Below, in pieces: positions 1 to 8,925 of a DNA stretch of 64,000 bases (within the stretch, counting starts at the first letter, position 1; each line of letters opens with the position of its first letter). Origin of the DNA: Andalucia godoyi (taxonomy: Eukaryota > Discoba > Jakobea > Jakobida > Andaluciidae); the NCBI GenBank assembly GCA_009859145.1, contig VRVR01000019.1, positions 155,073 through 219,072 of the forward strand, written 5' to 3'. The translations under genes were made by a program, and so were the position numbers. The notes below the pieces were generated by a model. It was not told where the DNA came from. It did no database searches and saw only the letters and a list, made by a program, of their open reading frames with translations.

Positions 1-320
1 GAGCACTCAGAGAGAGCACTCAAAACACTCTCAACAACTCCAAAACATAAAGCAGCAGAAAACCCAGGCCCGCCGGACCTTCCCTCCAATGACGACCGCC
101 AACACATTCCTCTCTCTTCTTCTGTGTGTGCGGTGGTGCGTACCATTTTATAATCCAGATTCATTGATGCTTTCCTCTCCTGGAAAAGGACCTCGCAATC
201 TTTGTACGTTATGTGACTGCAGCAACGGCGACCAATCAAGCAGTCAACCAGTCAAGAAAGACGCGGATCAAAGAAAAGAAAAGGAACAACAGCAGCAACA
301 ACTGCTGGTAAAGAAGAAGC
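1..320. other. 5' flank of the TMEM94-like gene
   Basis: This stretch holds AG-rich and CT-rich low complexity and a purine-rich leader with CAG/CAA repeats just before the ATG at 321. A 157-residue frame starting at 89 overlaps the real gene in another frame and has no recognisable domain. It is probably promoter and 5' UTR. Confidence 0.4.
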
Positions 321-3300
321 ATGTCTCGAGCAGTGCTGTCGGATACATCTCGTCAGATTCTGTCTTCTGTGGTTGTGGAAGAAAGTCGACGGATTGCGAG
401 TTATTGCTCGACCTTGTCGTTCGGAAGGTACCTTCGCTATCGACCTCGGACGGCATGGTGGCGACTGGGTGCCGTGGTGTTTACGCTTGTGTTGATGCTG
501 ATTGTCATTGTGCTGGAGTCGCTGGATGGAGTTGTCGACCGCAGGAATTCGACGATTTCTGAATTTGCAGTGCTGGTCTTTCTTGTTCTGTTGGGACTCG
601 TAATTGATTTTCGCGAATGGTACCTGCAGAACTCAGAAATGCTAACAAAGTATCGGTCTCATCTTTCACTTTTCGGATCACGGGTGTCTGCGGAGGAGAA
701 ACCCTTTTCTGATGAGGTTGCGTATTTCTTGTCGTTCTTATGCGAACGGGGGTACTTCGAGCATCTGAATGCGTACCAGTCACTGATTCGAGAGGTTCTG
801 TGGCCAGTACTGCAGGAAGACGGGTCGTTTGCGCTGCAGCATGCGTTGCTCTGTGTGAAGGGAGACGTCATTCACGGCTCAGTAGCAACATGGATGCCGG
901 ATTACTTGCGCTGTCATTCTGGCATATACAATGCACACTCGCGGAACATCGTCTCGGAATCCGAGGCAAATCCAATCACTTCAAGTATCCACCAGCGCTC
1001 TCAGCGATTTTCAGTGAACGCCGCTTCCTTTGCCACCACGTCTAGCATGGATCGTGTGTCGTCATTCTTGCTCGGCGACGCTTGCCCAACCTGCGTTGCA
1101 ACAAAGTGCATCGTCCTTGACGAGACTCCACTCTTTACAGTGTCTGAAATCATATTGACGACAGTTCGTGAAGAGAACGAGAGACGAGCAGATCGCCCCA
1201 TGTCAACATTGGTGTCGCAGTTTCGAAAGGTAGTGTATCCACTGACTGTTCTCATGTTTGCAGGAATGTGGATCGTTTACGGATCCCTGTTTGGGCCGGA
1301 CTCAATCATTTTTGTTGTGTCGTTCCTGTACATGGTTATGGCTTTGGAGTATCCAGTCATTCTCCACGCACTCTACTGGATCGGAAATGCATTCTTAGTT
1401 GCACAGTGGCATCCTAGTTTTTGGTCCAGAGGAGTTTCAAAAGATTCCGGGTTTCCCGGTCAGCAAAAGACTGAAGGACCGCCCGTCCAGGACGAGGATG
1501 CTTTTCGAGTTCCTGTACGAGGCGAGAAACTCGACAAGGTTCGAAGACGTATTGCAGAAGAGATCCTGCATCCATCTCCAGTGTCAAGCCCTTTGCCAGT
1601 TGGCGAAACACGACCGAGGAGGGCGATGGGCAGCGAATTTGGCCTCTTTCAGGAGGACGTAGTTGTGCGAGAAGGTGACCACGGAAGAATGGAAACCGGG
1701 GACTGGAGCGAAGACGATGACTCGGACATCAGCACGGATTCAGACGGAAGTTCGTCGGATGCTGGTGTTCCTCCGGAGGGCATCTGTGCACACTATCACG
1801 GAAAATCCGGTACAGAGCACGATACGCTTCCCGAGATGCAGGACTTTCGCAAACTTCCTCTTCCCATTCAGAAGACACCGGGAGTCGCGCTCATATTGAA
1901 ATCACTGTGGAATGTCATCAGCGCTAGTCCCACTTGTCTCGTCCGCAGCCGGAATCCGGTGGAGAATCTGGGGTGTGCAACAATATTTTCGTTTGTCCAC
2001 CGGGATGGCATCCTTGGCAAGACACACCGGACGCCTGAGCAGATAACGTTTCTTACAGAAGCAGGCGAGGCCACTACTCTTCATCTTAGCTATGAAGAAT
2101 CCTACACGAATCGCATTTCTTTTTCCGATCCCGATTGGCACAATCACATAGAATCCCTGAAGCCACTTGGGCTCCAGTTTCTGATGCATGCACCCGAGCG
2201 TCGTTTTTTCGATGGTGTTTTGCACACACATCGATCCTGGCGGCAGTTGCTCTGTCTGCTGGCAAAGGAAATAGGATTTGAAGCTGGCGTGCTTTCGCAG
2301 TACCATCCTGTAGCTTGCTTGTCCAAGGAAGCAGGGTCCGTAATTGAACTGCAAATTGAGACTGCGGAAACCGGCACCCAGATTCTGCTGGAAGGGTGCG
2401 GTGACCGAGTTCTTGCACATTGTGCCGAGTATTTTTGTGGGAATGACATCAAGCCCCTGAGCACCGAACTGCGGAAGGAGCTATTGACGGTGCTTCTAAG
2501 TTGGATTCGCCAGCAGGACATCATCCCTGTTGCGTTTGCGTGCCGAAATGTCGACGACGATGAAACGAACAGCAGCAGTCCTCCTCTTGCTGTTTCGGCA
2601 AGCACCCCAAGCGGCATGTCGACGCAGCCGGAAGGCACAGCCGCCGCGACTTCTGAACTGACTGGCAGAGGTGTTCGAGTCCGGCAACCGTACGCAGGAG
2701 AAGAACACGGACAATGCGAAGTGTGCTCTTCATTGTTGCGCAATGTCGGGATGCATTCGGAAGAAGACGCTGCGACATCTTCGCATCTGAATTCTTCAAA
2801 TATAGAACTTCATATGCAGACAGATGAGCTGGACGGCGAGTCTGCCAGTAACACGAAATCTTCTGCCGTTCAGCCGGACATCTTCATTGGATTTGCTGGC
2901 TTTGGACTGCGAGTCCGTCGATCTGCCCCGCAGTTTGCGCAGATGCTGCACGACGCCGGCATCCGCTTTGTCTATTTTGGTGAAGAAAGCGAGCGCCGGA
3001 CGAAATCATTCGGCGCAAAACTGGGATTGGAAACCGATTGGAATTCTTGCATTTCTCTGGAGCCTCACAAGGATGCCGTTTCGTTGGATCTCTCGGACCT
3101 GAAGGCGCATCTGCCTCACGGAATTCCGTCCATTCGTGATCATCTGCAGGACGTCGACGACGTTCCGCTGCTCGTCTCGCTGTTCTGCGATTCTCGACCC
3201 GAAGGAGTCGCGGACATGACCTCGATTTATCATGAAAATGGCGACATTGTGTGCTGTGTCGGAAACGCGTCATCCCTGCGGCACTTGAAGACGTTTTTAA

Positions 3301-4325
3301 CCGCGGATGTGACGCTTGGCACTGCACCTCATTTTACAAGCTGGATTCTGCCAGATGGCTTGCCCACGTCATCTGTGTCTGTTGCAGCCACGCTTCCGCA
3401 CACCCACTTGTTTGAGTGTCTTTCGCTGTCGCTCTACGAAGCTCGCCGGGTTGCCCACAATGTGCGCCTTGCGCAAGCGGCGTGGGTCGTGCTGATCAGC
3501 GCCTTGATGACGCTTTTTGCAATTTCCGCGATTGCGCTGGGGATTGCGCCGCCGGTTTCTGGCACGCAGTTGTTGTTTGTGATTTGTGTCGTTTGTCCCT
3601 TGCTGATATTACCGCTGGTGAACACGGATGTCGACCCGAACATCTTGAAGACACTGCCGGAGAAAAACCGGCAGGTGCAAGACCCGTGGTTCTACGGAGG
3701 CCTTTGGGCACTACGTGTTCTTCCAAGTGCCATATTTCTGGCATTTCTTCACGCATGGCTCATATTTACGTTCCACATCGGTCTGTGCAGCAGCTCCGCA
3801 GCCAATGCGCAGTCGAGCAATGACGGCCCGTCGAGTTTTGGCAGTGTGTTTTGGACGGAAAAGTACGGAACTGCATATCTGGAGTCTTCGAAATCGTACT
3901 CGCCATTGTCATTGACGTCGTCGGTAACCGACTGTCATTCCTCATCGTCGCTTGCGTCTGTCGTCGCCGACGCAAACGCAACGGTTTTGTGGATCCTCAC
4001 GCTGTACAGCATATTCTTGGTTTCCGGATTCATCCACAGAACGCAGTCCTTGTGGCAATTCAGTCCATGGAAGAACAATCGAACGTGGTGCATGATTGCA
4101 ATCATTACTCTTGGTCTGCAGTCTCTCATGTCAGGCTTGGTATGGCCGATTCCGCTTTCCCGAATCCCTGTCGAGATCTGGGTGATTGCCATGGTTGCGT
4201 GGCCCATTGTCCTGCTCTTGACCACGGAGGCATCCAAGGCGCGCGATGCCAAGCTGTATGTACGCAATCAAAAGCGCTTACGCATTGTTTTTGACACGCG
4301 TCTCGGGATGCATTCCCCTGTCTAG
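321..4325 (+). CDS. TMEM94-like P-type-ATPase-related membrane protein
   Basis: A 1334-residue polytopic membrane protein. Hydrophobic pairs lie near residues 45-95 and 300-360, and a C-terminal cluster spans about 1050-1320. The match to the TMEM94 family rests on several conserved blocks: a 'SLKPLGL' segment near residue 612, a segment around 'IRFVYFGEESE' and 'LGLETDWNSCISL' near 885-915, and the block around 'HGIPSIRDHLQ..VPLLVSLF' followed by 'VCCVGNASSLRH' near 930-990. TMEM94 proteins are ER-linked relatives of P-type ATPases, implicated in Mg2+ handling. The segment equivalent to the phosphorylation loop (DKxG in other members) reads H-R-D-G-I-L near residue 560, so the usual Asp appears to be absent. 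The ATG follows a purine-rich leader. It is a single exon. The family call is fairly firm; transport activity is not established. Confidence 0.8.
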   Translation: MSRAVLSDTSRQILSSVVVEESRRIASYCSTLSFGRYLRYRPRTAWWRLGAVVFTLVLMLIVIVLESLDGVVDRRNSTISEFAVLVFLVLLGLVIDFREWYLQNSEMLTKYRSHLSLFGSRVSAEEKPFSDEVAYFLSFLCERGYFEHLNAYQSLIREVLWPVLQEDGSFALQHALLCVKGDVIHGSVATWMPDYLRCHSGIYNAHSRNIVSESEANPITSSIHQRSQRFSVNAASFATTSSMDRVSSFLLGDACPTCVATKCIVLDETPLFTVSEIILTTVREENERRADRPMSTLVSQFRKVVYPLTVLMFAGMWIVYGSLFGPDSIIFVVSFLYMVMALEYPVILHALYWIGNAFLVAQWHPSFWSRGVSKDSGFPGQQKTEGPPVQDEDAFRVPVRGEKLDKVRRRIAEEILHPSPVSSPLPVGETRPRRAMGSEFGLFQEDVVVREGDHGRMETGDWSEDDDSDISTDSDGSSSDAGVPPEGICAHYHGKSGTEHDTLPEMQDFRKLPLPIQKTPGVALILKSLWNVISASPTCLVRSRNPVENLGCATIFSFVHRDGILGKTHRTPEQITFLTEAGEATTLHLSYEESYTNRISFSDPDWHNHIESLKPLGLQFLMHAPERRFFDGVLHTHRSWRQLLCLLAKEIGFEAGVLSQYHPVACLSKEAGSVIELQIETAETGTQILLEGCGDRVLAHCAEYFCGNDIKPLSTELRKELLTVLLSWIRQQDIIPVAFACRNVDDDETNSSSPPLAVSASTPSGMSTQPEGTAAATSELTGRGVRVRQPYAGEEHGQCEVCSSLLRNVGMHSEEDAATSSHLNSSNIELHMQTDELDGESASNTKSSAVQPDIFIGFAGFGLRVRRSAPQFAQMLHDAGIRFVYFGEESERRTKSFGAKLGLETDWNSCISLEPHKDAVSLDLSDLKAHLPHGIPSIRDHLQDVDDVPLLVSLFCDSRPEGVADMTSIYHENGDIVCCVGNASSLRHLKTFLTADVTLGTAPHFTSWILPDGLPTSSVSVAATLPHTHLFECLSLSLYEARRVAHNVRLAQAAWVVLISALMTLFAISAIALGIAPPVSGTQLLFVICVVCPLLILPLVNTDVDPNILKTLPEKNRQVQDPWFYGGLWALRVLPSAIFLAFLHAWLIFTFHIGLCSSSAANAQSSNDGPSSFGSVFWTEKYGTAYLESSKSYSPLSLTSSVTDCHSSSSLASVVADANATVLWILTLYSIFLVSGFIHRTQSLWQFSPWKNNRTWCMIAIITLGLQSLMSGLVWPIPLSRIPVEIWVIAMVAWPIVLLLTTEASKARDAKLYVRNQKRLRIVFDTRLGMHSPV

Positions 4326-4976
4326 ACTCTCGAGTCTCGACTCGCCGCCGCCCATTTCACGCATTCACTTCGCCTTGGTGGTCCCCCCCCCCCTTCCCTT
4401 TTTTTTTTCCTTTTTCTTTTTGTTCCAGATGCAAACAAAGGTCTTTTCCCAGCTGGGTTTAGCGGCAACCCGACTCGTTTCCCAATTCGTCAGCGGGCTT
4501 GTGCAAGCAGATCTGCTCGGACTCCCCCTCTTTTTTTTCCCTCTCTCTTTTGCATGCGCTTCGCCATTTTCTTTCTCTCAAAGTGTAACCTGCCACCGTC
4601 GCATCAGTAGAGTCGAGAAAGTGGCGGACGTCCAGAGAGCGATGTTCAAGCGCCATAGCAGATTCGTAGGATCTCTGCGTTTTTCCTTTTTTGTGCTGCG
4701 CATTTCAACACCTGTTTTCATCGGTATGAGCAAACGAGTTTCCCGGACTCTCCGATCGCAGAGAATGGATGGCCGTTCTGGGTAATGTCCGGAGCGTTGG
4801 GACAGTGATTGATGCGCATTGATTGTCACACTTCGTCCGTGACAGCGAGTGGTAGAATCCTCATCAGTCACACACGCATTGCATGCTCCAAAAGAAAAAA
4901 AAATTGGCCGACCGATCGGGGGTGACCCTTCTGGGTTTTCTCTCTCTTTTTTATTGAGCCCCTGTCTCTTTACTTG

Positions 4977-5035
4977 CCCCAACCCAACCCAACCCAACCC
5001 AACCCCACCCAACCCCAACCCCGCCCAACCCCACC
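4977..5035. repeat. CCCAA-rich tract (telomere-like, G-quadruplex-prone on the other strand)
   Basis: Tandem CCCAA units with CCCCAA and CCCGCC variants. The complementary strand is TTGGG-rich. It lies inside the window between two genes, so it is interstitial. Confidence 0.75.
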
Positions 5036-5105
5036 ACTTTCGGAGGGGTCATCCGACCTCGTGTCTCCTCGATTCTCCAAAAAGAATTAGCAAATAAATA
5101 ATAGC

Positions 5106-5202
5106 ATCGCAAAAGCAAAAGCAAAAGCAAAAGCAAAAGCAAAAGCAAAGGAAAAAGAAAAAGAAAAAGAAAAAGAAAAAGAAAAAGAAAAAGAAAAAGA
5201 AA
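5106..5202. repeat. GCAAAA / AAAAAG microsatellite pair
   Basis: About six to seven GCAAAA units pass directly into about eight AAAAAG units. Confidence 0.9.
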
Positions 5203-5402
5203 AGGGTATTACTTTTTCTGCTTCATTCTGTTCTGTTTCCTTCTGTTTCATTCTCGTAATCGACTTCTTCTTTTTTCAACCTCTTTTTTCACTTTCAAAT
5301 TATTCCCAACTTCTTGGTGGCGAACTCCTGGCCTCATTCTCCATCATCCGGTAATCTTCTTCTGTCCACTTCTCTTTGTAATTAGCAATTTCTCTTTTTC
5401 TC

Positions 5403-5480
5403 TTTCCTCTTTCCTCTTTCCTCTTTCCTCTTTCCTCTTTCCTCTTTCCTCTTTCCTCTTTCCTCTTTCCTCTTTCCTCT
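5403..5480. repeat. TTTCCTC tandem array
   Basis: Roughly eleven near-perfect copies of the heptamer TTTCCTC, followed by degenerate CT-rich sequence. Confidence 0.9.
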
Positions 5481-5914
5481 TTTCTCTTCTTCTCATTTTC
5501 TTTCTTTCTTCTCTTCCCTCCTTCTCTTCCCTCCTTCCCTTCTCCTTGTAATTATAATTGTAATTGTTTTTGTTATATTTAACTTGCTCTTCCTGTCCTG
5601 CCTCTCGAGCAACGCTAGAATCTGTCGTTCTCTTCGCCCACCTTACTTCGCTCGCTGTGACTCTTCCTGGTGTTCTCCGCAGATTTTGTTTACAACGTTG
5701 TCTTCGTATCGCCGTCTTCTGCTTCCCGCATATCTGTTGTTGGCTGCAGTGTGATTTGTGTTGTAATTATAGTGTAGAATTGGTGTAATTTTGGCAGAGG
5801 AGAGGTTGTTGTTGCGACTGCTGGGGGATTTTATATTTGAGGAAGAGAGAAAAAAAAAGGAAGATACTAATTTACCAATACTTACATCAATAAGAAGAGG
5901 AAGAAGAAGAAGAA

Positions 5915-8263
5915 ATGGATCCTGTATATTCGAGTCATTTATGGACAAGTGCAGAGCCAGCAGGCGACCTGTCGTCTTCGGCGGCGAGCGCGAGCAACGG
6001 AATGTCTCTTGATTTTTCTCTGTCGTCTCTGTCTTCAACAGGCGCTATCGGATCCGGAATTGGTTCAAAGTCTGGCCGCACGTCTTCGAATGGCAGTACC
6101 GCGTCATCTCACTCAACATCCTTGTATGCAGATGCTGCCTCGAATTCCAATATTCCTTCCACTTCCACTTCGTCTTCATCTGCATCTGCATCTTTATCAT
6201 CATCATTGGCATCCGCTTCAGCTTGTGCACCTACACATGCACCATCTTCGTTGTACAATTCAGGGAATGGATTCATGGGCGGCAGCACCGGTGCATCGAA
6301 TTCCAGCAGTGGGAGTGGCTCCAGTTTTCACCAGTATCCTGCATACAATGGCATGTCTCCTGCCATGATGCATATGATCGGCTCTACAACAACTGGAAAC
6401 GTTGGAAGGGGGCGGTCTTCGTCGTCGCCCGATGCGTACTGGACAGCGTCTCTTGCAGGAAATGCCTCGTCTTCTGGCTTGCCGCCGTCCCTTTCACACT
6501 CCTTTAATCAGCACAGCGCCGGCGAAGGAATGATGATCAAGGGCGGGCATTCCGGTTCTCATCCAGGCTCTGGTGCGTCGTCATTGTCATCTTCTCTGGG
6601 GTCTGGGTTCATGCGGCCGTATCCGCTGCATCGCGGGTCTCTTGACCAACAGTCCTCCACTTCGTCGACAAGCTCGACATCCACACTGATGTCTTCCTCT
6701 GCGGATGTACCGACTTCTTCGGGTTGGGGTTTCAGCGGGGTTTCAGCGTTGAGAACGACCCAATTCCAAATGGTTCGACAGGGATCATCCGGAGTAGTGT
6801 CGAACGTTCCGGCGATGCATACTTCTGGTTTCATTGGCGATGGGCAGGATGGGTACCTGGGACCATCATCTTTCCAAGACGTTGTCGGCCACGATAGAGA
6901 CATTCGGTCCATCGAGGCAAGTATGGGAATGGGAATGGGTATCGGTATGGGAGTGGGAATGGACGACGACGATGCAGACGAGAGTCCTCGTGCATTCGGA
7001 CAGCATAATCATCCGCAGAGGTTTGCTGTTCCTCGATCTGGCCATTCTGCGTCGCACCCGTACTCTCTGAACCAGGCGCCCGCTCACCACCAGAATCCAT
7101 ATCCGTCGCAGCAGACTCAAGGATATAACAGCTACGGCGCCGCGCCCGCATCACCCAACAGAGTTCCCAGTTCTCCATCACACCACTTCCAGGGGCTTGC
7201 ACCGGGACATTCTGCATCAAACCCCCTTCCCATGCCACATCATCATCCAAGTGGATATGCTCATTCTCACGGTCCACTGCACTTGCCCGCTTCTGCTACG
7301 TCTTCCAACATGTATCAGCAGCAGCACCAGCAGCAGCAGCAGCACCAGCAGCAGCAGCAGCACCAGCAACATCAGTCGTTTCAACCGAACCACTACGGTC
7401 ATTCTATGCATCATCAGCATGCGGGGCCATTGTCGATGCAACAGCAACAGAGTGCTGCGGGCAGCATGTATCCGCCATCGCATGGACAAATGCCAAGTAC
7501 CATGCATCCAATGCAATACAACAGTGGGCAAATGAATCCACAGGCACCTCCGCAATCGCAGCAGTCTCTCGGGTCTGGGAACAGCAGCTCCAGTGGGAGT
7601 GATTTGGAACCAGCTCCCGGAAGCCCAGGTCTAGCCCCTCAGATGTACGGTGGTGCGCCAGCAATGACAAAGCCAATTCAAAATGGCCCGGGTATGGGGG
7701 GCCGTCAACAGTCCTCGGGGAATGGCAACAACAATCCCAGTAACGGGAGCAGCACCTCGCAGATGCAAAACACGTCGATGGGATTGCCGTCCGTTAATGC
7801 TGTTCCACCACCGTCCGATGGTCTTTGCTTCTACGAAGTAGAATTCAAGTCGCAGCGCCGGGGGTTGTTCAAAGCATCGTATCATGCAGTGTTCAAAGTT
7901 GGAGATTTCGCGATTGTTTCTGCTGACCGGGGAGAAGACCTTGGACGGATTCGGCGCGTCTTGGACCCGAGAAAGGTGAATCCCGAGAAAGTCTCCCGGT
8001 TTGTTATTCGTGTTGCGTCTGCAGCAGAGATTGCAGAGCTTGCTCGAAAGGCAGCGGACGAGGATTCCGCGGTTGCGTCTTGCCAGTTGCAGGTGCAGGA
8101 GCGTGGCTTGCCACTTTCCATTGTTGGTGCTGAATATCAGTTCGATCGAAATAAGCTGACGTTCTTCTACATCGCTGACGATCGAGTGGATTTCCGAGAA
8201 CTCGTCCGTTCTCTATTTCGTCTGTACAGAGTCCGTATCTGGATGCAAAAGGCAGGGGAGTGA
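5915..8263 (+). CDS. PSP1 C-terminal-domain protein
   Basis: A 782-residue protein. Residues 1 to about 625 are low complexity: Ser-rich, then Gly/Met repeats near 340-350, then His/Gln/Pro-rich with CAG-encoded Gln runs near 470-490. The C-terminal ~145 residues form a PSP1 domain. It begins 'CFYEVEFKSQRRG', continues with a 'VGDFAIVSADRGEDLGRI' core near 665-680 and ends with 'FFYIADDRVDFRELVRSLF', typical of this family. PSP1 domains occur in bacterial signalling and competence factors, yeast PSP1 and kinetoplastid RNA-regulating proteins; the molecular role varies. The disordered Q/S-rich N-terminus fits an RNA-granule protein, which is inference. The ATG follows an A/G-rich leader. It is a single exon, 0.66 kb tail-to-tail with NOP2. 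Confidence 0.85.
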   Translation: MDPVYSSHLWTSAEPAGDLSSSAASASNGMSLDFSLSSLSSTGAIGSGIGSKSGRTSSNGSTASSHSTSLYADAASNSNIPSTSTSSSSASASLSSSLASASACAPTHAPSSLYNSGNGFMGGSTGASNSSSGSGSSFHQYPAYNGMSPAMMHMIGSTTTGNVGRGRSSSSPDAYWTASLAGNASSSGLPPSLSHSFNQHSAGEGMMIKGGHSGSHPGSGASSLSSSLGSGFMRPYPLHRGSLDQQSSTSSTSSTSTLMSSSADVPTSSGWGFSGVSALRTTQFQMVRQGSSGVVSNVPAMHTSGFIGDGQDGYLGPSSFQDVVGHDRDIRSIEASMGMGMGIGMGVGMDDDDADESPRAFGQHNHPQRFAVPRSGHSASHPYSLNQAPAHHQNPYPSQQTQGYNSYGAAPASPNRVPSSPSHHFQGLAPGHSASNPLPMPHHHPSGYAHSHGPLHLPASATSSNMYQQQHQQQQQHQQQQQHQQHQSFQPNHYGHSMHHQHAGPLSMQQQQSAAGSMYPPSHGQMPSTMHPMQYNSGQMNPQAPPQSQQSLGSGNSSSSGSDLEPAPGSPGLAPQMYGGAPAMTKPIQNGPGMGGRQQSSGNGNNNPSNGSSTSQMQNTSMGLPSVNAVPPPSDGLCFYEVEFKSQRRGLFKASYHAVFKVGDFAIVSADRGEDLGRIRRVLDPRKVNPEKVSRFVIRVASAAEIAELARKAADEDSAVASCQLQVQERGLPLSIVGAEYQFDRNKLTFFYIADDRVDFRELVRSLFRLYRVRIWMQKAGE

Positions 8264-8590
8264 TCCTGTGGTTCGTTGGTTCCCTTGCGTGTGCTCCATT
8301 TTATTATTATTATTATTGTTATGCTCATCGTCATCATCATGTTCCATTGTGTCGTTTTTTTTTTTTTTTGTTGGCATGGATGTTTGCATGCCGTCTTTTC
8401 CAAAGATTGCAAGCAGACCTTTTGCAATCCGCGGTTTATTTGTATTTTATTGTTTTCCCATTTTCATGAACTTACATGTGTGTGTGTGCGTGTATGTGTC
8501 TTCTGTTGTTTTCGAGGTTTTTAAATAGATCGTTTGTTAAAGTTTCTGTGCTTTTAAAAATTAATAATTATAATTATGAATTTAAACTTC
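8264..8590. other. 3' flank of the PSP1 gene
   Basis: AT-rich sequence with ATT repeats at 8302-8320, a T run near 8356 and a GT-rich patch near 8477-8500. It is probably 3' UTR and termination sequence. I see no gene. Confidence 0.4.
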
Positions 8591-8840
8591 GCCTTCATTG
8601 TGCACTAACCACGGATAATCATCGCTGATCACCCATAATCAATGCTGCAACCCAACAACATGCATAATGCAACGCGGTGGCGTGTGTAAAGGGGTTTCAT
8701 GATCAAAATGAGGGCGAAACGAATCGGGCATCGTGTGACGGAGTTGCTTAAGATGACAAGCGCATGCGCATGGGCGCGTGGCAGTGTTTTTGTTTGCGCG
8801 CGCTTGAGATTGCTCCGTCATATCGCGATAAGTGGCAGCG
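8591..8840 (+). repeat. Dispersed ~250-bp repeat, copy A
   Basis: This segment is repeated in the same orientation at 49084-49335. By eye the two are over 90% identical end to end, with only scattered substitutions and a few 1-base indels. It contains the shared core 'cggataatcatcgctgatca' and the near-palindrome 'gcgcatgcgc'. It encodes no convincing protein and shows no clear terminal inverted repeats beyond a weak CCAC at each end. It could be a short non-autonomous element, a solo terminal repeat or a duplicated non-coding RNA. Confidence 0.85.
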
Positions 8841-8925
8841 ATTTATTGGTTTATTTTTATGTTTGTTACCTGTTGAAGTCATTCATGTATTATTTTATTT
8901 ATTTTTAATTTAATCTACGACGTCT

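Larger units (their letters stand above)
4326..5914. other. Long low-complexity intergenic region upstream of the PSP1 gene
   Basis: About 1.6 kb without a convincing gene. It contains C and T runs near 4383-4425, a CCCAA-rich tract, GCAAAA and AAAAAG arrays and a TTTCCTC array (listed separately). Then comes a T-rich stretch and an A/G-rich leader up to the ATG at 5915. Short open frames here (for example 4246-4785) consist of repeats or lack conserved features. It is probably the 3' UTR of the upstream gene plus the promoter and 5' UTR of the downstream gene. Confidence 0.5.

Noticed and set aside
89-562. 157-residue plus-strand frame
   Set aside because: Overlaps the TMEM94-like gene in another frame and has no domain.
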